Assembly (NCBI RefSeq): GCF_019399895.1
Contig: NC_091875.1
Span: 5,642,001-5,706,000 of the forward strand
DNA from: Cardiocondyla obscurior
Taxonomy: Eukaryota > Arthropoda > Insecta > Hymenoptera > Formicidae
Length of the DNA stretch: 64,000 bases
Reading direction: 5' to 3'
The notes under the pieces were generated by a model. That model was given only the letters and a program-made list of their open reading frames with translations. It ran no database searches and had not been told where the DNA came from. This document shows, piece by piece, positions 49,370 through 62,700 of this stretch (its first letter is position 1; the number at the start of each line of letters is the position of its first letter). Position numbers and translations under genes: made by a program.

Positions 49370-50183
49370 TGGATCGGTGGCAAGAGTCGACTGCACGTCG
49401 TTACGACGTCATTAAAAAACGCGTGACTCGACGGGTAGAAACCATTTCCTCCGTTCGCATCTAACCTACATCGTCGTCGGTGGATAACCTGGTTCGTACG
49501 CGCATAACATATTGCGTCCCGATGCGTCGCGCTGACGCGACCGGTCGCGTAAATGACGCAACGGCGTCTCCGACCGCGCGGCGTTGGCCACGGCGATCTC
49601 GAAAGAGGACACGTGGCTGCGTGCCGCGTCGAAAACGCGGAGTTTTTTTTATTTCGTTTCTGAAAAGTGGAGCGCGCCTCGCCAGGACCGGGACGGAAGA
49701 TGAATTCATTTTTTGCAATTAAAAATAGATTCACCCGCGTCGACTCACGTGTTTGTACGAGCCGCAGTTTATTGACTCCTGTGTTTATGCGGCCTCTATA
49801 ATCTAATACGAATCTTCGACTTCGCACGCCGATCTGCAAGAGGCACAGAAATTTCGAAGCTAAACAGCAAGGTATACTGCGTGACGATATAATAAAATGT
49901 TTGTTTTTCGTTTGCATACAGATAGTAGCAGTATTAGCCGAGTGCAAGGATTAAGTAGCATATACAAAATTGTACAGCGATAAAATAGTGCAGCCAAAAT
50001 CCCCACCATTCACGCCGAAAAGATAGATCTTGAGAAATCCGAGCGTTGCGACGGTGCAGAAGGGCTCTATGTGCTCCACCGTGACTTGGGCGAATGGTAC
50101 TTTAGTTTCCAAGAGCTTGCTACTGTGGTATCGCGAGAGGTGCGTTCAGGTGGCCTGTAATCCGGGTGTGAGACAGCAACAAA

Positions 50184-51166
50184 ATGCTCAACGAGATCAA
50201 GGCGGCGGTACTGTTCTTAGTAAAGCTGATCGAAAAAAGCGAAAAATTTAGTCCGGATCAATTAGAATGCTTCAAACGGCATCTGGTCGAATTGCTGACG
50301 GAGCGTTTCAAGAATCATTGGTTTCCGGACAAGCCGTTCAAAGGTCAGGGATACCGTTGCATTCGGGTGAACGGTCACAATCGTCGAGATGCAACTCTAG
50401 AAAGCGCTGCGAACGCTGCTGGTGTCAAGTACGAGGATCTGGCACTGCCGGTTGAGTTAACGCTGTGGGTTGATCCTAATGAGGTATGCTGTCGATTTGG
50501 AGAGAGCAAGGGATCGTACTGTACGCTGGCATCATTCGACGATAAGGAGAACACCGTACCTATTTTTCAAGCTGAGCACGGCGAGAATGCAGAGAATGAG
50601 AATAAGCCAGTCCACGTGGGGTCCATCAAGATACAAGTAAATATTAATAGATTGAAAATAGATTAATATCTTAATGTGTGTAAATGCCATCTTTAATACA
50701 CTTTAATAGAATATACGAGAGTCTTTTCTTCTTCTTCTTTTTTTTTTTTACAAGTATACTCGTAAAAAGTAATTAATTGGGAAATTAATTTTTCAATTTA
50801 TAATTCCAGAAATCCCCTTTAACCGCGAGCACAGAACAACAACAGTCGAAATCAAAACCATTAAGTGTCGCTAATCAAAATCAGCAGCATAGCAATAACG
50901 GTACAGGTAAGAGGCGCAACTTGAACAGTCCTAGGCTACACCTGAACAGAAATCGTTCGTGGTTCGGCCATTCTTTCAGCATGGGTTATGGCCCTCATCC
51001 AATCGGCCAGCCATGGTATAACATAATGCCTCCGCATTTCCTCGGTGGCCCGTCTCCTCCGCCCTTTATGGGACACCGAGGAAACAAGTGGGTACATCAG
51101 CCATCTTATCCTGCAGGACCCACCCGTTTCCACCACTGGTCTCCCAAAGCTGCTCTTAAAGTATAA
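50184..51166 (+). CDS. BTG3: BTG3-like anti-proliferative protein (BTG/Tob family), two exons
   Basis: BTG/Tob proteins restrain cell proliferation by binding the CAF1 (CNOT7/8) deadenylase of CCR4-NOT and bringing it to mRNAs. Exons 50184-50636 and 50810-51166 join in phase 0 to give 269 residues. The BTG domain fills about residues 1-120: MLNEIKAAVLFLVKLIEKS, box A around NHWFPDKPFKGQGYRCIRVN, and box B LPVELTLWVDPNEVCCRFGE. The VCCR(F/Y)GE...ASF(D/E) wording and the preceding YEDLALP resemble BTG3 more than BTG1/2 or Tob. The C-terminal half is low-complexity: Gln-rich (TEQQQ, NQNQQH), then Pro, Trp and His-rich (SPPPFMGHRG, FHHWSPKAALKV). If the intron is retained the frame stops after nine more codons (160 residues). 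Divergent from the PHF8-like gene. Confidence 0.93.
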
Positions 51167-53029
51167 AGAGAATCGTTTTAAAGAAACTGTTAAAAAACCT
51201 GTTTCCTTTTTCTTTTTTTCTTTTTTTTTTATGTTGAATTTGATATCATGTTTTCCGGAAAGAGCATATTTATTATTATTACTTTAGTCCAAGACAAATC
51301 ACTTATCATAATTTATTATTAAAAGAAATTTAAGTAAAACATATTCATAATATGTGTATATATATAAATCGAGGAAGACAGAGAGAGTACAATTGTAAAA
51401 TTTTATATTGGAAACAGGTTTATTAACGCGTTTCAGTGACGAAAGTTATCCATCCTGTAATTACAAATGACCTTGTTTGAACTAAGGCTTACGATTTTTT
51501 ATGATGAGAAGTATCGCATTATTACATGTTACGTATATATAATAATAAATTGGAGTAATAAATGTTTAACTCCGAATGCAAGGTTGCTTGTAAAAAGGTA
51601 GACTAGTGACAATTTAAATGAGAATAGTAAACGACGCATTAATATATGCGCGAAATGAAAATACTAGATGTCATATCATGACGAGTTATTTCTTCGATCA
51701 ATTTTTGAAATAACTTAAATATTAATCGGAATATATGCGCGATATATATATCGAGGAATTGAGAGAATCTTGTTTATCTTCAGATAATTATCGTAAATTG
51801 ATAAACTGTATATCTGCTTTGTTAATCTATTTTGTTACATCTATTGTTGTCAAATATGATGAAGCTGTGTAATTGAATTAGCAACGCCGTTTGTTTAAGC
51901 GTTAATAGCTTATAATGACGGGAAGAATATTAGGAAATTTATCTAAAAGTTTTGAAACTTTGATGTACTGAATTACATTTCGGTATAAAACAAAATACAT
52001 TTTATAATTTTATTATTTAATTACGACACACTCGTATTTAATGATAAAATCGAGCTTTTATTTTTTTAAATATTGTAGTATAACGTATTTTTTTTTAACG
52101 ATTTACCTGAATCTGAAAATTATAATTGGCATTGGGGTGTAGTCTGGAAAGAGTGCGGTAATCGTAATTAAAATATATTTACTTTGCATTAAAAAGAAAT
52201 AACTTTTTTAAAAGGTTACACGCTGAAGAAGATAGAGAAAGAACTTAGGGTTTTATTTTACGCCGAAAGATAAATGCGTGCCGAGTCCCAAAACTTTTGG
52301 AATCAACTCCCATTATTCGTCCCATTATAGTCTAATTTAAACTGGACTATAAATAATCGATTTTGTTCCAATATGACTAATATTTGCTCTATCATAGATT
52401 TTATTTACACTTTAGCTATACATCGTGACGGATAATTAAAGGAAGTGTTAAAAAGTTACCTTTTATTTCATGTGTGTGTATATATATTACATTTAATTGT
52501 GTGATAAACGTGATTTTTCAATAGAATCTTGATATATTTTGATTTGGATAAATTGGATTTTATACGTATGTTGGATATTATATTGCCTAACAAAGTGTGA
52601 GAACAAATTCGTTCTACTCTCTCGTGTAAGGGTAGCGATGTTGAGTGAATTCTGTTAATTTACGTGCTTGAAAAGAAGAAGTATACGACACTTGTTATTT
52701 AAAGATACTGCCGCTTTGAGATTTCTTTTTTTTTTTTTTTTTATCGATGACCAATGCCGTTGATGAATTAATAGAATGTCGTTGACATTAAAATGAATCG
52801 TGCTGCCACGTGCAATTAGACAAATTGTGTTGTTGTCGATGTTCTACGCAAACGAGCGAAATGTCAATTTTTATCAATCACATGATACTAAAAAATCTTT
52901 ATATGCTTTTGAATATATTCGTTGTTTGCGTATATTGACGTATATTTTTTATAGAGTTAACGCATTCAAATCAAACGTAACGTCAATGTAACAGTAACAT
53001 TAATATTATATCAATGTACATTTGGCCTT

Positions 53030-53068
53030 TTATATATATATATAAATCCATATATTCATATATATTAT
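53030..53068. repeat. (TA)n-rich repeat
   Basis: tatata runs interrupted by aaatcca and ttc. Confidence 0.7.
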
Positions 53069-54759
53069 GCACACACATCACAGAGAATTTGAGACAACAA
53101 TAATATATTTTTACTTATACATATGTTGGCTTTATATACATAACAGATGTACGTATTTCCTGTTTTTATTACGGTGTTATCTTTATATATATACTATATA
53201 TATGCGTATACTATGCGTGAATGTTAGTGACAAGAGTTAATATCGAAAGCTGTAATTCTCATTTATGATTTTATTTTGTAAGATTAGTTGTTCCTTCGAG
53301 ATACTCTTATTGTGTTCACAGTATATTAATTGAAAATTAAATATTTAACTTAATTTCGCAAGAGTGTATAGTCAAGCTTGCTGCATAGTTAAGATTCTTA
53401 TCTTTGTACAACGGATTAAGAACGTTTGAATATATCTTAAATTATAATTAATACACAGTCAATAATCTAGAAATGCATAATTTAATTATTTCGTTTAATA
53501 AATACGCTTACGTCTGTATCGTACATTTAGAAAAGTTAAATTTTGTCAGTCTTAATAGAAAGATTCGCAAATTAACAATATTAATATTCTTCTCTTTCTT
53601 TCTAGAGTATGAAATAAGAATTAAAGATCATAAAACTTATTGAAAATTAGATCTGTAAATTATCTTACGAAATCATATTACTATTAATAACTTATTACCT
53701 CTCTGTTTGGGTGTTAGAAGCTTCGAAAATGAAACGGACCTAGTCCAAAATGTGCAATTAATTACATTGTGCAATATTTATTGTGCAATTAACAAGACGT
53801 AATTTTTCTCGAAGGAACAATTTTTGTTACGTAAAGAAACAACATGAAATGTCCGTAATTTCAGTGTTAAAAAAATCTCTGGAAGAAAAAAAAAAAAGAA
53901 AAAAAAACGTATAAATCTCTAAAGTGCATTCTTACTTTGCACTAAGTATAATAGAAATTATTCACTTTTTTAAGTAATTGTCATTAATATGGTAGAAATA
54001 AAAACCAGAGAGTATGTTATATTTAATGTCGCGTGATAGAATTAGCTGTGTCCCGAACATGCAGACTGGTATATCATTATTACCGAATATTGAGCGATGC
54101 AAATTAATCTATATGTATATCATAAGAGAATAAGCGACATTAGACGACGTTTTAATCAAAGAATGACCCGTAATATGTACTCGCGACCCTGTTTCGCGTA
54201 ACGGAAGTGCTATTTTACATTGACGAACGTCTTTTGTTTTAAGATCCAATTGCCAAACACAACAAAGTATATTAATTTCTCTCAACGAATAAATTGCAAT
54301 CGTACTCATCTTTATTCTAACGCGAATTAATTGTAACATTAAATTAATCTATCAATTACGTCATAAAAAAAAAAATAAAAAAAGAGAGATCACTTAATGA
54401 CATACTCGCTTCGAGAAAATTTATGTAATGAAGATAAAATCTAGACGATTTATATGGCGAAACGGTGCCTCTGTTACGGCGAAGAGGGGCCGACGTGAAC
54501 TGGGTCGTTCTCATATGTAGCACAATTCTACAACTTTCACGTTTTACAGTTAACACCGTTCGCTAAAATGCATGTAATCTGCCCTAGCGTAGGAACTTTG
54601 TGTTCACTTTGTTAAAAGTCTTACTTAGAAGAGTTATGTTGTTGTTATGTAGAAATATGAAAAGTTTATATAGATATTATACATATATAAAGATGTATTA
54701 CGGCATATGTATGTAGAGTGAAGCAATATTGCATTCGGACATATTCTTTTATTAATATT

Positions 54760-54905
54760 CTCTTATATAATATATATAAAATATATACACATGTATGTAT
54801 ACGTGCGTACATATACATATATATGCACATACATGGTGTATTCACATGCGTATATACATATATAGATATTCATACGCGCGCATAAAAATATATGTATGTA
54901 TATAT
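54760..54905. repeat. TA/CATA-rich simple repeat
   Basis: Mixture of tata, acat and gtat units with repeated tgcgta and catac blocks. Confidence 0.7.
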
Positions 54906-57900
54906 ACTATATAAATGAAAAATAGAGAAAGGGAGGAAAATAAGGCGCTCAACATTTGAAATGTTCCAAACTTTCTTAGCTGTGTTCATTACGTGAGGGG
55001 AAAAAGAAATTGTGAAACCGAATGCGACAACAACGTACCTTTTCTTAATGATAAGTAGGTAGTCAATTACTTTATTACGAAAGTCAAATATACACATATA
55101 CGTACGAGAACATTGCGCGCCCTGTGTTATAATCAGTGGTCAAACGCGCAACGTACTCGCAAGAAAATAAGAAAAAAAAGAAATAAGAAAAAGCTATCTT
55201 TGTAATAGAAAATCTGGAATGCGATGCGCGCGAAATCAGAACGAGCGTTAGTATGGCAGATAAGTGCTTGCGATCAGCACGAAACTATTTTGTACTTATC
55301 CCCATTTTTCGCCGAGGCGTTTTAGCATCTCGAGTCTGGGCGGCCGCCGCTTTTGCGCTTGATTTTCGGGTCGATTAATTAGTAATGCGCATACAAATGG
55401 GACTTGCGTTCGTTAAACGTGTAGCGCGTGTGTATTGAAGAAGAAAAGTCGATAACGCGAACAATAGATTAGATAAGGAGCGTCTCGGTCACGAGAGCCC
55501 GCGGAGTCGAATCAATGTCACGTGTCGCGCACGTGTCGAGGGATCGATTTATAGGTAGATCGGATTTTTAAGTGTTGAGCCGCGTTAACGGGAGCGCGAA
55601 TATCGGTGCCGCGAGAAAGAACGGAACCGCCGAGCGGCGGTACGTGACTTCGTTGATTTGTATCCGCGTTAGTTCGCCGTGCGTTTTTCTCACGATGGCG
55701 AATATCGTATTTCACATTTTCCATGACACTGTCGGGTCCTCCGCGAACGGGACATTAACGGCTGATTCCGGGCCTCCGCCGGATTCTCGCGTATAGACGA
55801 ACGTAATTAGTTTGGATCATTTCGATTGTAGGGTATAAAGCACCATATTAACGTATGCATATATACATATAAATTTCTCTTTTTAATGCTGTGTCATACA
55901 TCGTAGGGGTATTTCTTCTCGCGTATATACGATTGCAACGATAACTGGACGAATGTTTAGAGAATGCGGTTCGATTTTCTTACGTTGTGATTTCGGGCAA
56001 AGACGTAACGAACGATGAACAAAGCGCGATTATCCGTGCCGTTTAAATTACTCCGAATAAATTGGTGCATTCTGGCAGGAACCGAGATGAACACGTTACT
56101 TAAATCGAGAGATTTTAGTCGTATGAGGGAAAATAGTTCCGTTGACTGAATTTGTAAATAGTTTGAAAACAGTTGCGCAATAATTTTTGGTAAATTTCGA
56201 TAGTTAAAGAATGTACGTTTATTTATATTCGAAGGGGGATAAAAAAAAAGAACTCGCGCCAAGACGACAGTTTATGTTAAAAAGAGTTTGCGAAAACGTA
56301 AAAAGTCTCATTACTTTGAAAGAAAAAAAAAAAAGAAAAAAAGGAATTTACGCGCTGTTAAATAATTAGAACGACTGAGAAAAAGAAGGGAAACCGTTGC
56401 TTTTTTTACATCACATTTTCTCGTACGATCTGCACGTATTTTAATAAGTATAATGCAGCTCCGTTCGATACATCACATCGCTTTCGTGTTTATCTGTAAC
56501 ACCGTACCGTTTGGCGCATACAATACTTTCGAGATCGCCCACACCTCCCCCTCCGACGATACTTATGTCCCGTATATTTCGCACGACTCTAAATACCGTC
56601 TTATATTTTACAATCGAGGTTAAACGAGAATGTACGATTCCCGTGGTGCTTGATCAATCGAGTTTTCTTCTTGAACGCGTCCGTTTCACGTGGCCAGACT
56701 ATAAACGTAGCGCTTTTGAAGAGTTTCTCGATCGAGGGGGCTTGCAACCCCCGAATCGAGAAGGGCTCGCGTAAGACTTCGGGCTACGTCCAACGCTACT
56801 CGCACAGTAAATTAGATAAGGGTTTCCTCTGTCGTACGTAGTTTTACGATGTAGCGTAAATTGCTAATGCGATCTGCGAAATCGAGGGCGTTACGAATGC
56901 GCGTCACGTTGCGAGTTTTGCGAAGAGGTGCGGAGTTTCCTTTAGCGGGGGTTCCTCTCCCGACGAGGAAAAGAACGCCGCGTTATTTTCTAAGATGAGA
57001 TTAATCGACAATCTTTATAAATAATAAAACTGATCGGCGATTGATTTAATATCAAAGTGATAATATTATGCGGTAAGAGTTTTAATTATTAAGCACGTTG
57101 GTTTCATTGTTGTCGTGTTATTATGGCATGGAGTTGATTTAATCGCGGCTTGTTAATCTCATCCTTCGAAAATATGGTAACGCAGCGTTGTCCGCTACTT
57201 TGATGTAACGTTTAACTATTTTCTATTTTAAGATTTTATGAATGTGTGCGCCCACACATATATACACGTTTTACATTATACAAATTTTGTACGTGGCGGA
57301 TTAAATGATAATTTTGTATACAAGGGGATAAGATTGTAAAGCCGCGTTTGTGACGCTTTCGTTTTGGCAGTCTGCACCAGAGTTTTAATATTGTTGTCGG
57401 TAGTGATTATTATTGTCTGATCAGAGCAAGCGCTCGACCATTGTCGCACTCTGTATATATACATAAATATTATATGAATGTTATACATGCATGCAGGATT
57501 GTTCAAGAAAAGTGCTTACGAATAATTATTAGCCGCGAGTAGATATATATATATATATTTTTTTTTTATCTCTGAAAAATGCAAATTAATATTTCTTTTG
57601 GTACATATATGCGCGTCTTCTAGTATTGGATAATTTTTTATTTTACTTATTGCAGCCGTCTGATAGCAAGTCGATGATTTTGCAATAGACTCACGATATG
57701 ATATATTTATTTATTTACAAAGTTGTTTTAAAATATGACTTCATGCTTGGTAGATTTGATTTTACTATTATAAGCGACTTATGTCACAGATAAAACCGGT
57801 TTGAAATTTTTATGCCGGTGTTTGCGTGGAATTTTTCGTGTAGCTAAATGGCAAGGCTGATAATGCTGCGCTTCTCATACAAATCTTTTTTTTTTCTTAT

Positions 57901-59200
57901 CTTTTTTTTTTCTTTCTCTCTCACAAAAAAGAAATCTGATAAAATTAATTGTTTCGTTCACGAGACGTTGAAATATTCCGAAAAGAGAAATAAATTCATT
58001 TGCGATCATTAATCGCCGCACTTCTTCTGGCAATCCCGTGTGCATATATTAAAATATTAAATTAAGGAAAAGGAAGCAACATTGGTCAACGTTGACGATC
58101 AGTAAAACCGTAAAATAAGCTTTACGATCAAATAACTTGTGCATTTAGGCAAGGTAAACTTCAACTGCATTCGTCATAAATCCTGACCGATGTATCCGCG
58201 GTCCTATTTCGAATTGTGGCAGTTTTTCTATAAAGTTCAAGCACACAAAATACACACTTTGATTCGACAATTTCTCAAGTATTCTATTTAACACGATATC
58301 GTGAACATTTAATGTTATTATGATTGTATTAACGCCATTAACGACTTACAATTAAATAAATCATGTATGGGGATGTAATACACATTTAATAAATACTTTT
58401 GCAAATCAATTTACGCTGCGTTATCCGTCTTTAAGCGATTCATCGTGTGTATTAAAGAAAAGAGACCCCGGAGTGACGGATTGAAATTTTGTTTATTGCA
58501 CGTCTGTAATATTCGAGATCTCAAGTATAAGCTTAAAAAAATATTAAAGTTGAATTTAAAAAATGTTGACGTAAATAATTTCTATCAAAAATTCAAACGA
58601 GCTCTTTTTTTTTTCTTGAAATATAATTGAACGGATAAATAACTCTTGTCATATGAGTGACTTCATATATTTCGAAAAAACGTTTCTGACAAAATTATTT
58701 TTATGTTGTATACGTACTGCATATATAAATGCATATACAATCGAACTTTTCGATTGGATCGCTAGTTTCTTTGCAACGTTCAAAGAAACTGATTTTTTTT
58801 TCCCCTTGATTTCTAATACTTCTTCGATGTCTGCTAATTTGCAATTGTAAATTTTTTTCAGGCTACCCATTGGAGAATTATATTATCGTCCGTCGTGCAA
58901 AATGTTTTTATGGAGTTTAATCTGTCGTGGGACTGCATGCTACGACGATTTCAAAAATTTTTTTTTAATTATGTTTAAGAAGATCAAATAATGTAATTTT
59001 ATAAGATAATAAAGGATATTTTGTAAAAGATTTAAATTTCTGAGGAAAGTAACTGCATCGAGAATGACCGTCAGCTTAGCTTCTCTTTTTAAAACAATTA
59101 TTTATTAACATAATCTTTGTCGATCATTTTTCACAACGTAATCGGCATTAAACTGTTAAAAAATTTTTTTTTTATTTTAGTTAATTTTTGGTTACTTATT

Positions 59201-59719
59201 ACGCTAAAAGGAATTTATTATAAAATATCGCGCCGATTAAATTAATCATCGACGAAGATTACGATGTTCGACATCGGAGGGGAGCTGTAGGTGCAACTTC
59301 ATAGACTCGGAAATCAGCGGACGCCCTCGATCGGCTCAATCCGAGACTCGACAGTACGGTATTGGCTTGGAGACGTTCGTGCTGGCTCGTGCCGCGACCG
59401 ACGGCAGGTGACGACGAGCGAGCCTCCCTTCGCGCGATAAAGAAAAGGACGGAAGGAGGAAAAAAATGCGCTGCCGCGCTTTGTTTGCCTTGTGAATTTT
59501 CTCAGCGCGCGCGTGAAGCCCGTGCAACGCGCGCGGCGATTAGTCCGCCGACGCCGCTGCCGTCATTGTCGGGCGTGCGACGGCTCTGTCACTTCGTCAC
59601 TCACGTCGCGGACGCCGAGAGGAAGGAAAGGGTTATGAGGCGCCAACGGCATCGCATCAATCGCGCCGTAAGACGATATTTTTGCGTTACCGACGCCGTA
59701 CCCAGCGTAGCGGGCTGCC
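59201..59719 (+). promoter_or_regulatory. GC-rich promoter / 5' UTR of the TJAP1-like gene
   Basis: Sharp change from AT-rich sequence to CpG-rich sequence just upstream of the ATG at 59720. No TATA box seen, as expected for a CpG-type promoter. Inferred from position and composition. Confidence 0.4.
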
Positions 59720-59737
59720 ATGGCGGAGAAGTGCAAG
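59720..59737 (+). CDS. 18-nt first coding exon of the TJAP1-like gene
   Basis: Codes MAEKCK and ends at donor gtacgt. Joined to the AG at 60411-60412 it yields MAEKCKECGCKCKACS in frame. The competing acceptor ctattag at 60354 has a better pyrimidine tract but puts a stop in this frame; translation would then begin at ATG 60380 (MTHELIKKCLQECG) and this ATG would be a short upstream ORF. Confidence 0.6.
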
Positions 59738-62700
59738 GTACGTGTACCGGGCGAGGAGGCGACGACCGCGAGAATTCCCGCCGCCGACGGCGAACCCGAG
59801 TGACTGCCGACGTGGCGACGGACAGCTGATTACGGACGGACGGCTCGGCCTCGAGAAATCGCCCTCGGATAAACAAGAACGTTCTGACTACCGACGACCC
59901 GAATACGCGGATCCGTCTCTCTCGTTCTCGAGAGAGAGAGAGAGAGACGTCGCGATTCCATATGCACACGTGTGCCATGTGTGATAACTCAGAAAATACA
60001 TTTTTCTGGAAATAAATCATTCCTTTGTGTATTTCGCTCGGTATGCTAGCTATAGTAGATTAAAGACGAGACGTCGATGAAATTACGTAAATATCACTTT
60101 CTTTTGACAGCTTGGAGTAAGCTGTTAATGATTTGCATTGGTTTATGAAATTATTTGATTGAATAGTTTTAGCGATTGGGATAACTGGGTTAGCTTCGTC
60201 GAATGGCAATGTATAGGTATTTAAATGATGATTCAATTAATGTGATTGCCTTTCGATATAAGATCTTGATATTTGTATGTATATTTTTATGTTGTACGTA
60301 TCTATTGTAGTAATTACGTAACGTCTGAGATAAATCTTAAACCTTATCTATTAGGGAGCTTGTTATACAATATGTTTTTATGACTCATGAACTTATCAAG
60401 AAATGTTTACAGGAGTGTGGCTGTAAGTGTAAAGCTTGCAGCCAGGATAGTCAGCAGCACTGTGACATGCATCTACACGCCGAGATTGAGAATTTGCGTC
60501 AACGACTGTTAGAAAGGGACAACCACATTGTAACGATGGAGACACAGTTCTTAAACGAGGCTGATAAATTTCCAAATGGAGAGCTGGCTTCAACGAAAGA
60601 AGAACTGTTGATTTGGCAGGAAAAGTATTCACGCCTCCACGAGGCTCATAAAAGGGTTCAAAAGGTCAATCAAAATCTGGAGGATAAATTGTTGCGAATA
60701 GTGGACAAATGCGAGACGGAGAAGAGTGCCTTTACGAAGGACATAGCGACTCTGTCTCACAGATTAGCTGATGCAAATTACACGATACATCGATTAACTC
60801 AAGATAATGTAACTATTTCATTTTCATGTATATATTTTAGAATATAAATATTTTTTATGGTCTTTATTTGATGTTTCTTTTGCTATGTTCTTTACTTTAT
60901 AAATAATTGCATTCGATACAATTAATTAATGTGTATTTTACGTAAAAAAAACTTAATCTTTTTTTTTTATTTTAGGAAAAATATAGGAACGATGTTAGTT
61001 TGGCTATTCAATTGCTTCAATGTAAACCTTCCAATTTTGTGGGTCAGAAATATGATTCGGTAAGATATCGATTTTGTAATATTATATATGTCGTACTATC
61101 ATTTCTTGCAAAATTATAATGTGACAATAATCTATTTCGTTACAGGTTTGAATTTTTTTTTTCTTTTTTTTTTGTAAATTTTTATGTGCTGACATTATTG
61201 AACTTAAATGATATATTGACATTTTACTCGTATTTATAAAACGTCGCGTTAGCACCTTATTTTTATTTTATGCACCAATATTACACATGCGCATAAACTT
61301 TTTTTTTTATTTATACTAGCTAACACTAATGCTCAACATCATTTAAAAATACAGTAACAATTGAATAAATAATACTTTATCTTTAATTACAATTAAATAG
61401 AAACGTTGGCAGCATGAGAAAAAAATATTTATATGTAGAATATATTTAGAAATGACAAAATTATCGTTTTTTTAATTATCTTTGCAGTTGCCATCTGAGG
61501 TACAAGCTAAAGTACGGACATATGTTGCGCAGAAACGATGCTCCTCGCAGGACACGCAGCCTGATGTGAAGAGTATCACTGTACCGATATCTACGTTTCC
61601 ACCGACAGCGATGGTGTACAATATCACCAAGCCTACGGTGGAAAAGCATAGTGATGACGATAGCGACGATAATAAACCACCGATGGATATCGTATCAGCG
61701 GCTATTATGGCGAAGGTGCTAGAAGATCGTGAGAAAGAAAAAACTTTTGCCAAACACTGCGATACATGCACATGTCATAAAAGTATCCTCACGGTAGACA
61801 CGGAGACACAAACGTATGTGCCTGATACATTTCCTATCGCCGACAATTATACGTACAACTTAGAAAAGCAAGCGTCGGAAGGTACGTCAAATGAGAAATA
61901 TCAAAGCAAAGATAAACTCCAATCAAATCTTGCAACGCACACGGTCTTTTACGAAATCAACGAGAACGGCAACAAGATTCGTCATCAAATGAACGGTGAT
62001 TACATCAAATACGCTTCGCAAATTCCTTGCATTAAAGACAAACTTGTCGGCAGAAGTAACAAGAATGGGCAGGAGTATACGACGGAAGAAAATATCATTA
62101 CGAAAGCTAGTTTAAACAAGAAGAGTTACCAGAGTCATGAAAATAAGCATTCGTCATCGTTTTCGAGATTAAATGATCTTAATAGAATAAACGTCGATAA
62201 GACATCCAAATCACTCAGGGCTAACAAATGCGAATCTCCGCTCGATAGTAGATCTGTGAAGTATTGGAACCAAAATGAGAAGAACTACTTTGAGTCCCTT
62301 GGTACGGATTGTTTAGCACACGGAGACAATTTGCTCTCGGACAAGGAACAAATGCACATTGATATTATCAACGATAGATTGTGGAAAAACGAGTGGACGA
62401 AGATGAAATCCGAAACGTGCCCATCGAAGGAAAGCAGATGCAAGGCGAATCGTGGTGTCGAGCTTGATATTATCAACGATCGCGATTGGAAGAATGACAG
62501 ATCGGCGGAGAGAAATGCGCGGAATTCCGCGCAATTCACTGTGATTGAAATTAAAAGTCCGGATAGCATTACAGTAAATCACAATGACGGCAGTCAGACA
62601 GAGGTGACGACCAGCCCGAGCTTCAGCAACGACAGCATGGTCATCTCTAGTTCTGATCCGTCCAGCAGCTGCAGCGACGTTGCGCTGACCGGTGGTGCCT

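Larger units (their letters stand above)
48659..50183. promoter_or_regulatory. Shared divergent promoter region of PHF8-like and BTG3-like genes
   Basis: 1.5 kb between two start codons pointing apart. CpG-rich, with (TCG)n at 49229-49258, (CGA)n at 49352-49369 and an inverted repeat at 48772-48830. It must contain both 5' UTRs; no core promoter element is clear. Confidence 0.5.
51167..59200 (+). other. Long AT-rich 3' UTR / intergenic region
   Basis: Follows the BTG3-like stop. The first AATAAA signals are at 51544-51549 and 51557-51562, about 380 nt after the stop; others near 53996, 57020 and 58388 would allow longer UTRs. Contains TA-rich repeats at 53030-53068 and 54760-54905 and poly(A/T) runs. 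A less AT-rich patch at 55.2-57.0 kb has no recognisable protein frame. Confidence 0.5.

Noticed and set aside
55572..55796. 74-codon plus-strand frame downstream of the BTG3-like gene
   Set aside because: No motif recognised. Position and AT-rich surroundings fit a 3' UTR or intergenic DNA, and there is no supporting splice site.
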